Origin: Ureibacillus sp. FSL W7-1570
GTDB taxonomy: Bacteria; Bacillota; Bacilli; Bacillales_A; Planococcaceae
Assembly (NCBI RefSeq): GCF_038593265.1
Contig: NZ_CP151979.1
Span: forward strand, 310,001 to 374,000
Direction of reading: 5' to 3'
Length of the DNA: 64,000 bases
In this document: piece after piece, positions 9,090-17,944 of the stretch
Position numbering within the stretch: position 1 is the first letter of the stretch
Layout: the number at the start of each line of letters is the position of its first letter
Notes under the pieces: model-generated
The model's database searches: none
The model's input: only the letters and a program-made list of their open reading frames with translations
Told to the model about the DNA's origin: nothing
Made by a program: the position numbers and the translations under genes

Positions 9090-9135
9090 AAGGTCCGTGA
9101 ATCAATCGTCTATCTATTCAATTCACGGACCTTTT
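9090..9135. terminator. Hairpin at the 3' end of the VanZ-like gene
   Basis: AAGGTCCGTGAAT pairs with ATTCACGGACCTT; a TTTT follows on the plus strand. The right arm lies in the final codons and stop of the minus-strand gene. Confidence 0.7.
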
Positions 9136-9609
9136 CCTATTCCATAAATATTTTATAGTGGATATAACTTTTAGGCATAAAACAAAAGTGACAGCTCCAG
9201 CCGTATCAAGCAACACATCTTCAAACATGCCTGTACGGCCTTCGACAAGGGTCTGGTTATATTCATCCAATGCGGCAATGAAAAAAGTGCAAATGCAAGC
9301 GATGATGGAAGGAAATATCCATTTCAGTTTGCGGAATAGTAAATATAAGAGTACAGCAACAATTCCGTATCCGACAAAATGCATCGTTTTGCGGAATAAA
9401 AATTCAATGAAATAATAATATCCTCTCGTTTCAACCGAAATCGTCCGACCCCAGTAGCTCACTTCAATTTTGCTTAATAGTTCATAAAAAGGCTGATCGC
9501 GGAGCAATACCCTCAATTCCGGAACAATGGTCTGCTGTTCATAAGGCATGCTGGAAAGATAATATAAACCGAGGAGCGCAGCGGTTACGAAAAACAAATA
9601 TTTTTTCAT
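9118..9609 (-). CDS. VanZ-like family membrane protein
   Basis: A 163-residue protein with an N-terminal helix, a soluble loop and three or four further helices. The VanZ signature is visible as MHFVGYGIVAVLLYLLF and ALDEYNQTLVEGRTGMFEDVLLDTAG. VanZ relatives have been linked to low-level teicoplanin resistance, but most housekeeping members have no known role. Its ATG overlaps the yqkF stop (ATGA), so translation is coupled and both lie on one minus-strand transcript. Confidence 0.85.
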   Translation of the reverse strand: MKKYLFFVTAALLGLYYLSSMPYEQQTIVPELRVLLRDQPFYELLSKIEVSYWGRTISVETRGYYYFIEFLFRKTMHFVGYGIVAVLLYLLFRKLKWIFPSIIACICTFFIAALDEYNQTLVEGRTGMFEDVLLDTAGAVTFVLCLKVISTIKYLWNRKRSVN

Positions 9610-10505
9610 CGGTGATCCGTGTAAATTTCTTGTTTTGTGATGGTTTTGATGAAAGAAGTATCCTCGATGCTTTGGGCTTCCTCATAAGCTTTGATGTTTT
9701 CCAGCAGTTGTTCCTTCGTTCTTGCCCCCACGACAATGGATGCCACAGCAGGTTGGCTCAAATTGAAAGCGATGGCGGCAGGATGGACGGATCCAAATTC
9801 TTTCTCGATCTTTTCCAAAATCGAAACGAGTTCTTCTTTTGAGTAATTTAAATAAGAATCCACTTTTTCCACCCGTTTTTTCCATTCATCTGTCAATAAT
9901 CCTTTTGCAATGGATCCTCTCGTCACAACGGACACTTTCTTTTCTTCAAAAAACGGGAACCATTCTTCCGGTCGGCGGTCGAAAATGCTGTATTGCATCA
10001 TGTTGGAGATGCCATTGCTTCTTTCAAAGAACGGCTGGAACACGTTGGGGCGAATGGAAGAAATGCCGTATTCCCGGATGAGGCCTTCTTTCTTTAATGT
10101 CTCAAACGTTTCAATGATGTCATCCCACGGATCATCGATTGTTCCGCCATGAAGCTGGTATAGATCGATATAATCCGTTTTTAATCGGCGCAGGCTGTCT
10201 TTGATTCCTTCTTCGATATGTTCTTTCGAGGCATCCCAATACCAGCCGTCGCCTTTTTCATTCCAGCGGTTTCCCACTTTTGTGGCGATGTAGACTTGAT
10301 CGCGGTACCGTTTTAAACATTCCCCGACAACTTCTTCATTGACGCCTTTATCATAAAGATCTGCCGTATCAAAATAATTGATGCCTTGTTCGATTGCTGT
10401 TTCGATCACCGGCCTTGCTTCTTCCACCGAAGCCGGCAAAGACATGCAGCCCAAGCTGATTTCTGAAATCTCAAAGTCACTTGTTCCCAATCTTCTTTTT
10501 TTCAT
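9606..10505 (-). CDS. yqkF: YqkF, aldo/keto reductase
   Basis: A 299-residue NADPH-dependent oxidoreductase of the aldo/keto reductase superfamily: start MKKRRLGTSDFEISEISLG, catalytic Asp/Tyr in YFDTADLYDKG, Lys in IATKVGN, and a cofactor-end motif IVVGARTKEQLLEN. Physiological substrate unknown. ATG 10505 follows CAGGTGATT; the ORF extension upstream overlaps the nudF promoter region and has no site. It is divergent from nudF, as yqkF and nudF are adjacent in B. subtilis. Confidence 0.9.
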   Translation of the reverse strand: MKKRRLGTSDFEISEISLGCMSLPASVEEARPVIETAIEQGINYFDTADLYDKGVNEEVVGECLKRYRDQVYIATKVGNRWNEKGDGWYWDASKEHIEEGIKDSLRRLKTDYIDLYQLHGGTIDDPWDDIIETFETLKKEGLIREYGISSIRPNVFQPFFERSNGISNMMQYSIFDRRPEEWFPFFEEKKVSVVTRGSIAKGLLTDEWKKRVEKVDSYLNYSKEELVSILEKIEKEFGSVHPAAIAFNLSQPAVASIVVGARTKEQLLENIKAYEEAQSIEDTSFIKTITKQEIYTDHR

Positions 10506-10586
10506 GGAATCACCTGCATTCATTCTTTCATTTTCTATCACTAATGGTACAATGAATTCAGTATGAAGGACAAGCGAGGAATTGGT

Positions 10587-11129
10587 ATGAAAAAATTTGA
10601 AGAAAAAACCGTTCAATCGACAGAAATTTTTAAAGGAAAAGTTGTGACATTAACAGTGGATGATGTGATTTTGCCAAACGGGAAACCTGCCAAACGGGAA
10701 ATCATCCATCATCCGGGAGCTGTTGCAATCATTCCAATCACGAAGGATGGAAAGATTGTGTTTGTCGAACAATATCGGAAAGCGTTGGAACGCACCATTG
10801 TTGAAATTCCGGCGGGGAAACTCGAACCGGGAGAGGAGCCGGCCGTATGTGCAAGAAGGGAACTTGAAGAGGAAACGGGTTACGGTGCCAAGGAATTAAC
10901 CCATATTCAGTCTTTTTATACCTCCCCTGGATTTGCCAACGAAATCATTCACCTTTTTGTTGCGAAAGATTTGTATAAAATTGAAGAGAAACGTGAATTG
11001 GACGAAGATGAATTTGTTTCCATCATCGAAGCTACCCTTGAAGAAGCGGAAGAAATGGTGAAAAATCAGCAAATCTATGATGCGAAAACGGCATTCAGTG
11101 TGCTTTGGTATAAATTAAACGAGAAGTAA
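10587..11129 (+). CDS. nudF: NudF, ADP-ribose pyrophosphatase (Nudix hydrolase)
   Basis: Hydrolyses ADP-ribose to AMP and ribose 5-phosphate. The 180-residue protein shows the full Nudix box GKLEPGEEPAVCARRELEEETGY preceded by VEQYRKALERTIVEIPAG, the ADP-ribose pyrophosphatase subgroup pattern. ATG 10587 follows GCGAGGA; an upstream in-frame ATG (10563) is within the likely promoter (TACAAT at 10547-10552). It precedes a SpoIIM-like gene and fur. Confidence 0.9.
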   Translation: MKKFEEKTVQSTEIFKGKVVTLTVDDVILPNGKPAKREIIHHPGAVAIIPITKDGKIVFVEQYRKALERTIVEIPAGKLEPGEEPAVCARRELEEETGYGAKELTHIQSFYTSPGFANEIIHLFVAKDLYKIEEKRELDEDEFVSIIEATLEEAEEMVKNQQIYDAKTAFSVLWYKLNEK

Positions 11130-11227
11130 GATTATGTAGAGCGAAATTTCGATAGAATTTACCAAATTTCGTACTAATAATACCCGTGGACGAGCATAAG
11201 CTGTTAACAACGAAAGGGGAAATGCTT

Positions 11228-11740
11228 ATGTTTCGTTCCATTTATTTCATTCAATATGCCTTTTTATTGGCCATTGGCTTCGTCAGCGGCGTCATCTGTT
11301 TCCAAGCTTTTTCTTTGGACAAGTCTATGAATCTCATAAAATTGGTGGATCCAAGAGTGCTGGAGTTGACCGATGTCACAATTTGGCAAACGGCATTGCC
11401 GATACTGATTTGGGCATTATTTGTATTATTTTTTACCACTCACCCGTATCTTCATTTTTTTGCTAAACTGGTGGTAGCGATCAAGGCGACATTTTTCGGT
11501 TTTGGTTCGGTTTTTTTACTGACGCAGCAAGAGTCCATTCTCGTTTATAGTGTTTGGTGGTTTCCATTTCAGCTAATTTATTGTATCTTACTATTAGCGC
11601 TATGTTCCGTTTTTGGAACGAGAAAAGTAGGGACGAATCGTAAATTTGTATTTAATAAGAAATTATTTTTTACATTGGTAATGGCCTTTACAATGATGGG
11701 GTTGGGGGAAATGTTCGTGATTTCTTACATTATTAATTAA
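11228..11740 (+). CDS. Membrane protein at the spoIIM position (divergent SpoIIM-like?)
   Basis: A 170-residue, very hydrophobic protein with about five transmembrane helices: roughly 8-25, 50-72, 78-100, 106-128 and 145-168. Not recognised by sequence. It occupies the slot between nudF and fur where B. subtilis has spoIIM, and the topology matches: N-terminal helix plus loop, a long helical block near WALFVLFFTTHPYLHFFAK, then a final helix ending with a conserved-looking Glu (GLGEMFVISYIIN). SpoIIM is part of the SpoIIDMP engulfment machine. The identification is an inference; it is shorter than SpoIIM (~214). ATG 11228 lies 7 bases after AAGGGGA. Confidence 0.6.
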   Translation: MFRSIYFIQYAFLLAIGFVSGVICFQAFSLDKSMNLIKLVDPRVLELTDVTIWQTALPILIWALFVLFFTTHPYLHFFAKLVVAIKATFFGFGSVFLLTQQESILVYSVWWFPFQLIYCILLLALCSVFGTRKVGTNRKFVFNKKLFFTLVMAFTMMGLGEMFVISYIIN

Positions 11741-11748
11741 CCCTGACC

Positions 11749-11778
11749 TTGTAATTAAAATTGGTCTTTTGTTATAAT
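11749..11778 (+). promoter_or_regulatory. SigA-type promoter for fur
   Basis: TTGTAA (11749-11754), an 18-bp spacer and TATAAT (11773-11778), about 25 bases before the fur start codon. Confidence 0.65.
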
Positions 11779-11802
11779 GGAATGTGTTTAGGAGGGCGTC
11801 AT

Positions 11803-12261
11803 ATGGAAAGCCGTATTGATCGTATAAAGAAGCAATTACATAGTGCTGGCTATAAACTGACGCCACAACGTGAAGCGACAGTAGCAGTACTATTGGAACA
11901 TGAAGAAGACCATTTGAGCGCGGAAGACGTTTATTTATTGGTGAAAGAAAAAGCGCCTGAAATCGGTCTTGCCACAGTGTATCGCACTCTTGAGTTATTA
12001 ACGGAATTGAAAATTGTCGACAAAATCAATTTTGGAGATGGCGTCTCCAGATACGATCTTCGACAAGAGGGTGCAAAACACTTCCATCATCACTTAGTTT
12101 GTATCGAATGTGGCTCAGTGGACGAAATTCAAGAAGATTTGCTGGAAGAAGTAGAAATGGTAGTAGAAAAACGGTGGAATTTTATTATCAAAGACCATCG
12201 GCTCACATTCCATGGAATTTGTCATCGGTGTCAAGAAAAGGGAACAATAGAAAATGAATAA
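11803..12261 (+). CDS. fur: Fur-family ferric uptake regulator (YqkL/Fur)
   Basis: A 152-residue metal-dependent repressor. N-terminal winged helix (KLTPQREATVAVLLEH, SAEDVYLLVKEKAPEIGLATVYRTLELL), then the metal-binding HFHHHLVCIECG and a second Cys pair CHRCQ near the C-terminus for structural zinc. The position between nudF/spoIIM and xerD identifies it as the Fur orthologue rather than PerR or Zur. ATG 11803 follows GGAGGG. It has its own promoter and terminator. Confidence 0.93.
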   Translation: MESRIDRIKKQLHSAGYKLTPQREATVAVLLEHEEDHLSAEDVYLLVKEKAPEIGLATVYRTLELLTELKIVDKINFGDGVSRYDLRQEGAKHFHHHLVCIECGSVDEIQEDLLEEVEMVVEKRWNFIIKDHRLTFHGICHRCQEKGTIENE

Positions 12262-12262
12262 T

Positions 12263-12296
12263 CCCTAAATAGGAATCTCCTATTTAGGGGTTTTTT
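12263..12296 (+). terminator. Terminator after fur
   Basis: CCCTAAATAGGA pairs with TCCTATTTAGGG, followed by T6. Confidence 0.9.
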
Positions 12297-12541
12297 GTTC
12301 ATCTTCATTGATAACTTATTCCAATTCCTACAAATATTAGAAACCTGGTTTTACATATTTTTTTGGAAAATCCTAAAGACACTTGCAGATTTCTGAAAAT
12401 ACTTGCAAGATGAATAGAGATGCTAGCGGCTTCAGGCAAAATCAGGGCGACTTTTAAAAATCTTTAAACAAAAACTGTTAAATCTTGTATGCCATCAAAT
12501 AAATCTCTATCATTTTAATTAAGAAGGGACAGGTGAAAATC

Positions 12542-13444
12542 ATGAGAGAAGCACAAGAAGCCGTCCTTGATTATCTCCATTTTTTAAGAGTCGAGCGGCA
12601 ATATTCAGAAAATACGTTGGCTTCCTATCGCAGAGATTTGGAAGATTATATAGAACATTTACATACAGTGCAAAAAATAGAAAGTTTAAACGATGTGGAC
12701 CGTTCCAGAATCCTTCTTTATTTGGAACATTTAAGAGAAACAGGGAAATCTTCGCGCACCATTGCCCGCCACATTTCATCAATCCGTTCGTTTCATCAAT
12801 TTTTATTAAGGGAAAAAATCGCTGATCATGATCCTACAGTCCATATTGAAATGCCTCAAATCGAGAAGACGTTACCGAAAGTATTATCCATTGCGGAAAT
12901 CGAAGCATTATTGCAAGCGCCGGATCAATCCAAACCCCAAGGAGTACGGGATGTGGCCATGATTGAATTGCTGTATGGAACAGGAATGCGGATAAGTGAA
13001 TGCGTCGAATTGAATTTGGAAGATGTACATCTGTCGATGGGATTTGTCCGCATTTTTGGGAAAGGCGGCAAGGAGCGGATTGTACCGTTGGGAAAAAGTG
13101 CGCTGTATGCATGCGAAAAATATTTGCAGCAAGCCAGACCCCTGTTGCAAGGAAATTATGTAAAAACGGATGCATTTTTCATCAACCGGAGAGGCAAGCG
13201 TTTAACGCGGCAAGGATGTTGGAAAATACTGAAACAGCATGCCCTCGCTGCCAATATTAAAAAAGAGATGACCCCCCATACGTTGCGGCACAGTTTTGCC
13301 ACTCACTTGATTGAAAATGGCGCGGATCTTCGGGCGGTGCAAGAAATGTTGGGTCACGCGGACATTTCTACGACACAAATTTATACGCATATTAGTAAAA
13401 CGAGACTTTCGGAAGTTTATAAACAATTCCATCCTCGTGCGTAG
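12542..13444 (+). CDS. xerD: XerD tyrosine recombinase
   Basis: Site-specific recombinase that resolves chromosome dimers at dif together with XerC (CodV). The 300-residue protein has the N-terminal SAM-like core-binding domain ([20 protein letters not shown]) and the catalytic domain with Arg in GTGMRISE, Lys in [31 protein letters not shown] (His and nucleophile Tyr). ATG 12542 after AGGTG; a GTG at 12533 is an alternative. It replaces B. subtilis ripX/xerD between fur and deoB. The ~245 bp before it show no gene. Confidence 0.93.
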   Translation: MREAQEAVLDYLHFLRVERQYSENTLASYRRDLEDYIEHLHTVQKIESLNDVDRSRILLYLEHLRETGKSSRTIARHISSIRSFHQFLLREKIADHDPTVHIEMPQIEKTLPKVLSIAEIEALLQAPDQSKPQGVRDVAMIELLYGTGMRISECVELNLEDVHLSMGFVRIFGKGGKERIVPLGKSALYACEKYLQQARPLLQGNYVKTDAFFINRRGKRLTRQGCWKILKQHALAANIKKEMTPHTLRHSFATHLIENGADLRAVQEMLGHADISTTQIYTHISKTRLSEVYKQFHPRA

Positions 13445-13470
13445 ATGGAAAGGCAAAGGAGGAAAAAGGG

Positions 13471-14649
13471 ATGCAATTATTTAAACGAATTCATTTAATC
13501 GTAATGGACTCTGTTGGAATAGGGGAGGCGCCCGATGCAGCGGAATTTGGCGATGCCGGAAGTGATACCCTTGGCCATATTGCGGAGGCAATGGGCGGAC
13601 TAAATGTGCCAAATATGGAAGCATTGGGTTTAGGCAATATCCGGGAAATAAAAGGGGTCCAAAAGGTTCCAAACCCGAAAGCATATTACGGAAAAATGCA
13701 GGAAGCATCGGCTGGAAAAGATACGATGACAGGACATTGGGAAATCATGGGGCTTCAAGTGGATAAACCTTTTAAAGTATACCCTGATGGTTTTCCGGAA
13801 GAATTGATTCGTCAACTGGAAGAGCGGACAGGACGGAAAGTGATTGGCAACAAACCGGCCAGCGGTACTGCCATCATCGAAGAATTGGGGAAAGAGCATA
13901 TGGAAACGGGAGCGATCATTGTTTATACTTCGGCAGATCCCGTTCTTCAAATTGCTGCCCATGAAGAAATTGTTCCTTTGGAAGAACTGTACAAAATTTG
14001 TGAAATTGCCCGGAAACTTACGTTGCAGCCGGAATATCTGGTAGGCCGTGTCATTGCGCGCCCTTTTACAGGAACGCCGGGCAACTTTACGCGTACAGCC
14101 AATCGCCATGATTATGCCATCAAGCCTTTTGGAAGAACGACAATGAATGAATTGAAAGATCATGGCTTTGATGTGATCGCCCTTGGGAAAATTTCCGATA
14201 TTTATAATGGCGAAGGGGTGACGGAGGCCATCCGGACGAAAAACAATGGGGATGGAATGGATCGGTTGGTTGAAACGGTAAAGAGGGATTTCCACGGATT
14301 AAGTTTTTTGAATTTGGTAGATTTTGATGCGATGTATGGACATAGAAGGGACCCGATCGGTTATGGAAAAGCGTTGGAGGAATTTGACGCGCGCTTGCCG
14401 GAAGTATTGGACTTATTAAAGGAAGACGATTTGCTGATCATCACAGCGGACCACGGAAATGATCCAACCTTTAAAGGAACGGACCATACGCGGGAATTTG
14501 TGCCACTGCTCGTTTACTCCAAACAATTTAAAGAAACTGGAACTTTAGGTTTGCGGGAAACTTTCGCGGATATCGCGGCTACGGTTGCAGAAAACTTTAA
14601 GGTTCCGGCGCCAGCTTACGGTACGAGTTTTTTATCAAGTTTAAAATAG
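13471..14649 (+). CDS. deoB: DeoB, phosphopentomutase
   Basis: Interconverts (deoxy)ribose 1-phosphate and 5-phosphate in nucleoside salvage. 392 residues of the alkaline phosphatase superfamily: [13 protein letters not shown] (metal site and start), [12 protein letters not shown] (phospho-acceptor Thr), and the C-terminal [11 protein letters not shown] and [12 protein letters not shown] metal ligands. RBS AAAGGAGGAA. It is followed after 13 bp by pdp, forming a nucleoside catabolism operon. Confidence 0.95.
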   Translation: MQLFKRIHLIVMDSVGIGEAPDAAEFGDAGSDTLGHIAEAMGGLNVPNMEALGLGNIREIKGVQKVPNPKAYYGKMQEASAGKDTMTGHWEIMGLQVDKPFKVYPDGFPEELIRQLEERTGRKVIGNKPASGTAIIEELGKEHMETGAIIVYTSADPVLQIAAHEEIVPLEELYKICEIARKLTLQPEYLVGRVIARPFTGTPGNFTRTANRHDYAIKPFGRTTMNELKDHGFDVIALGKISDIYNGEGVTEAIRTKNNGDGMDRLVETVKRDFHGLSFLNLVDFDAMYGHRRDPIGYGKALEEFDARLPEVLDLLKEDDLLIITADHGNDPTFKGTDHTREFVPLLVYSKQFKETGTLGLRETFADIAATVAENFKVPAPAYGTSFLSSLK

Positions 14650-14662
14650 CGGGGTGAGTCTC

Positions 14663-15967
14663 ATGAGAATGGTCGATATTATTGAAAAAAAGCGGGATGG
14701 CAAAGAGCTGTCAACAGAGGAAATTCAATTTTTCGTCAAAGGCTATACGGAAGGCACCATCCCTGATTACCAAGCCGCAAGTTTGCTGATGGCCATCTAC
14801 TTCCAAGACATGACTGAACGGGAGCGGACGGATTTAACCATGGCGATGGTGGAATCAGGGGATACGATTGATTTGTCTCCGATTCAAGGAATCAAATGCG
14901 ATAAACATTCCACAGGCGGTGTAGGGGATAAAGTCACTATCTGTTTATCCCCGATGGTCGCCGCATGCGGAGTGCCCGTAGCCAAAATGAGCGGCCGGGG
15001 GTTGGGCCATACAGGCGGGACGATCGATAAATTGGAATCCATCCCGGGATTTAAGGTGGAACTGACGAGCGAACAATTTATCAAGCAAGTCAATGACATC
15101 AAAATGGCCGTTGTCAGCCAAAGCGGAAATTTGACACCGGCAGATAAAAAAATCTATGCTTTGAGAGATGTGACCGGTACCGTCCCCAGCATTCCGCTGA
15201 TTGCCAGCTCCATTATGTCCAAAAAAATTGCAAGCGGCGCGGATGCCATTGTTTTGGATGTCAAAGTCGGTGAAGGCGCCTTCATGAAAACGGTGGAAGA
15301 GGCGGAAGAATTGGCCCATGCGATGGTGAAAATCGGCAACCGTGTCGGAAGAAAAACGATTGCCATTTTATCCGATATGAGCCAGCCATTAGGGTATGCG
15401 GTTGGAAATGCTTTGGAAGTTAAAGAAGCGATCGACGTTTTGAAAGGTCATGGCCCGGAGGACGTAAAAGAACTTTGCTTAACCCTGGGTTCCCAAATGG
15501 TGCTGCTCAGCGGCAAAGCACAGTCGATTGAAGAGGCGCGCAAAAAGTTGGAGGAAGTGCTCAACAATGGAAAAGCCCTGGAAACATTTAAAGCCTTTGT
15601 CGCTTCCCAGGGCGGCGATCCGTCCATTACAGAGCATCCGGATTTATTGCCCCAAGCCAAATATAAAGTGGATGTTCCAGCCAAGGAAGCAGGATATATT
15701 AAAAAAATCATTGCCAATGAAATCGGTGTTGCGGCGATGCTTCTTGGAGCCGGAAGAGAAACGAAAGATTCGGAAATCGATTTGTCCGTAGGCATCGTGT
15801 TGAACAAAAAAGTGGGAGACCATGTCGAAAAAGGGGAAAGTTTGGCGACCATTCACTCCAATCGGGAAGATATAGAAGACATTAAGAAAAAAATTTATTC
15901 AAATATAAACATTACAAATGAAATAATAGAAACTCCTTCACTGATCAAAGGGATCATCACAGAATAA
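14663..15967 (+). CDS. pdp: Pdp, pyrimidine-nucleoside phosphorylase
   Basis: Phosphorolysis of thymidine, uridine and deoxyuridine to the base and (deoxy)ribose 1-phosphate, which DeoB then converts. 434 residues with the family signature [20 protein letters not shown] and phosphate/K+ site [13 protein letters not shown] 14663 follows GGGGTGAG; the GTG at 14654 lies inside that site. In B. subtilis this slot next to deoB holds punA, so a pyrimidine enzyme has replaced the purine one here. A terminator follows at 16020. Confidence 0.93.
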   Translation: MRMVDIIEKKRDGKELSTEEIQFFVKGYTEGTIPDYQAASLLMAIYFQDMTERERTDLTMAMVESGDTIDLSPIQGIKCDKHSTGGVGDKVTICLSPMVAACGVPVAKMSGRGLGHTGGTIDKLESIPGFKVELTSEQFIKQVNDIKMAVVSQSGNLTPADKKIYALRDVTGTVPSIPLIASSIMSKKIASGADAIVLDVKVGEGAFMKTVEEAEELAHAMVKIGNRVGRKTIAILSDMSQPLGYAVGNALEVKEAIDVLKGHGPEDVKELCLTLGSQMVLLSGKAQSIEEARKKLEEVLNNGKALETFKAFVASQGGDPSITEHPDLLPQAKYKVDVPAKEAGYIKKIIANEIGVAAMLLGAGRETKDSEIDLSVGIVLNKKVGDHVEKGESLATIHSNREDIEDIKKKIYSNINITNEIIETPSLIKGIITE

Positions 15968-16019
15968 GGAAAACATCCAATTAATCTTTGAAAATGATAC
16001 ACAGCTACATGATAAAAAA

Positions 16020-16060
16020 GAGCGGATTGGGAAGCGTCAATTTCCAACCCGCTCTTTTTT
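16020..16060 (+). terminator. Terminator of deoB-pdp
   Basis: GAGCGGATTGG pairs with CCAACCCGCTC, followed by T6. Confidence 0.85.
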
Positions 16061-16189
16061 CTATATTAGATAAGAAGATTGACAGAATATTATTTTTTAA
16101 TAAAAAATGTGACAATTTTATGAAAATTATATATTATAGAACTTAACAAAGAAAATTTAAGACATATAAAAGAAAAAAGAAGGGGTAAA

Positions 16190-17911
16190 ATGGATAAAAT
16201 ATGGCGGGGTAGATTTGAAGGATATTCATTCAATTCTTTTAAAAGGGATCTAGTTTCGGGGACAATTGTTGGAATCGTAGCCATTCCGTTGGCGATGTCT
16301 TTTGCGATTGCTTCCGGGGTCAAACCGGAGTACGGAATTTATACGGCCATTATTGCGGGGATTCTTATTTCTTTGTTAGGGGGATCAAAATATCAAATCG
16401 GCGGGCCGACGGGGGCATTTGTTCCCGTATTGTTGGGAGTCGTGCTTGTCTATGGTTATGAAGATTTGTTGCTTGCAGGTTTAATGGCGGGTGTGATGCT
16501 CGTATTAATGGGTGTTTTTCGGTTGGGCATACTCATCCAATATATCCCTAGACCCGTGACGATCGGCTTTACAGCTGGAATTGCCGTCATCATTTTTACA
16601 GGGCAAATTGCCAATTTTCTCGGTTTAACCGGATTAAAGCAGCATGAACGTTTTATCGACAACATGCAAGAAATCGCAACCCATTTGAATACAATCAATA
16701 TCTATAGCATCGTGGTAGCATTTTTGTGCCTGGTGACACTCCTCATCACGCCTAAAGTGATGCCAAAAGTGCCGGGGCCATTGATGGGCATTATTTTATC
16801 TTCTGTTGTTGCAGCCGTCTTTTTTAATGGACAAGTGGCAACGATTGGATCAACCTATGGAGCGATTCCAAACACATTGCCGGAATTCCGGTTGCCGGAG
16901 ATTACGGCGGATCGGATGGTTTCCCTGTTGGGGCCGGCTTTTGTCATTGCGATGTTGGGTGCGATTGAATCATTGTTATCTGCGGTTGTAGCGGATGGCA
17001 TGACGAACAGCAAACACAATTCGAATCGCGAATTGATCGGACAAGGGATCGCGAACATCGTGACGCCACTCTTTGGCGGAATACCTGCGACAGGTGCTAT
17101 TGCCAGAACAGCCACCAATATTAAGTTTGGCGCCGCTTCCCCTTTTTCCGGAGTCATTCATGGTTTATTCGTCCTTGTTACATTATTGTTGTTTGCGCCG
17201 CTTGCAGTGCATATACCGCTCGCGAGCTTGGCCCCTGTGTTAATGGTTGTCGCCTGGAATATGAGTGAACGGAAACATTTTGCCCATGTATTAAAATTGA
17301 AATCCGGTGACTCCCTTGTGTTGGTCATCACTTTTTTGCTTACCGTTTTTACAAGTTTGACCATCGCGGTCATGGTGGGATTATTGCTTGCCGTCATTTT
17401 ATTTGTGAAGCGGATGAGCGATATGCTGATTGTGTCGAAAGTATTGCCGGACCATAAAAATAACGGGAAAGTACATTCCCATGTGGTAAGCGAAGCGCGG
17501 GATTGTCCGCAAATCAGCATTTACACGGTGGAAGGGCCGTTGTTTTTCGGTGCGGCCCAAACCTTTGAAGAACGGATTTTAAAATCCATCCATTATCATC
17601 CAAAAATCCTCGTGCTTCGCATGGGGAAAGTGCCTTTTATTGATGCGACGGGTGAGGCCTATTTGAGAAATATAGTCCGCAACTTCAAATCCCAGGGTGG
17701 AAAGCTCCTTGTAACAGGGGTGCAGCCAAGCATGAAGATGCTTTTGGATAAAAGCGGATTGACGAAAGAAATCGGGGAAGACAATTTCTTTGAACGCACC
17801 GGTGAAGCGATTGATTGCGCTTTGAGATGCATTAACCGGAATCAGTGCATCGGCTGCAAACATTTCGCATTCAGGGAATGTGAGGAATTATCAACAACCA
17901 AAATCAGCTAA
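16190..17911 (+). CDS. SulP-family anion transporter with STAS domain
   Basis: A 573-residue SLC26/SulP carrier: about 11-12 helices (residues 20-400) including the early GGPTGAFVPVLLGV motif and AIESLLSAVVADGM, then a cytoplasmic STAS domain (about 440-545; HPKILVLRMGKVPFIDATGEAYLRN). Likely substrates are sulfate, bicarbonate or another oxyanion; not decidable by eye. After the STAS domain comes an unusual short Cys-rich tail with four Cys (RCINRNQCIGCKHFAFREC). ATG 16190 follows AAGGGG. An IS element begins 12 bp after the stop. Confidence 0.88.
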   Translation: MDKIWRGRFEGYSFNSFKRDLVSGTIVGIVAIPLAMSFAIASGVKPEYGIYTAIIAGILISLLGGSKYQIGGPTGAFVPVLLGVVLVYGYEDLLLAGLMAGVMLVLMGVFRLGILIQYIPRPVTIGFTAGIAVIIFTGQIANFLGLTGLKQHERFIDNMQEIATHLNTINIYSIVVAFLCLVTLLITPKVMPKVPGPLMGIILSSVVAAVFFNGQVATIGSTYGAIPNTLPEFRLPEITADRMVSLLGPAFVIAMLGAIESLLSAVVADGMTNSKHNSNRELIGQGIANIVTPLFGGIPATGAIARTATNIKFGAASPFSGVIHGLFVLVTLLLFAPLAVHIPLASLAPVLMVVAWNMSERKHFAHVLKLKSGDSLVLVITFLLTVFTSLTIAVMVGLLLAVILFVKRMSDMLIVSKVLPDHKNNGKVHSHVVSEARDCPQISIYTVEGPLFFGAAQTFEERILKSIHYHPKILVLRMGKVPFIDATGEAYLRNIVRNFKSQGGKLLVTGVQPSMKMLLDKSGLTKEIGEDNFFERTGEAIDCALRCINRNQCIGCKHFAFRECEELSTTKIS

Positions 17912-17923
17912 TTCAATCATGGG

Positions 17924-17939
17924 GAGGCTGGGACAAAAC
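17924..17939 (+). repeat. IS terminal inverted repeat, transposase 3' side
   Basis: GAGGCTGGGACAAAAC, exact complement of 19733-19748. Confidence 0.85.
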
Positions 17940-17944
17940 TAGCT

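Noticed and set aside
8916-9158. An 80-codon plus-strand frame with AAGGAG upstream
   Set aside because: Its second half runs through two terminator hairpins and antisense to the VanZ-like gene end; composition of the product is not protein-like.
13630-14295. Minus-strand frame of 221 codons inside deoB
   Set aside because: Antisense shadow of a well-recognised gene; no ribosome binding site or promoter.
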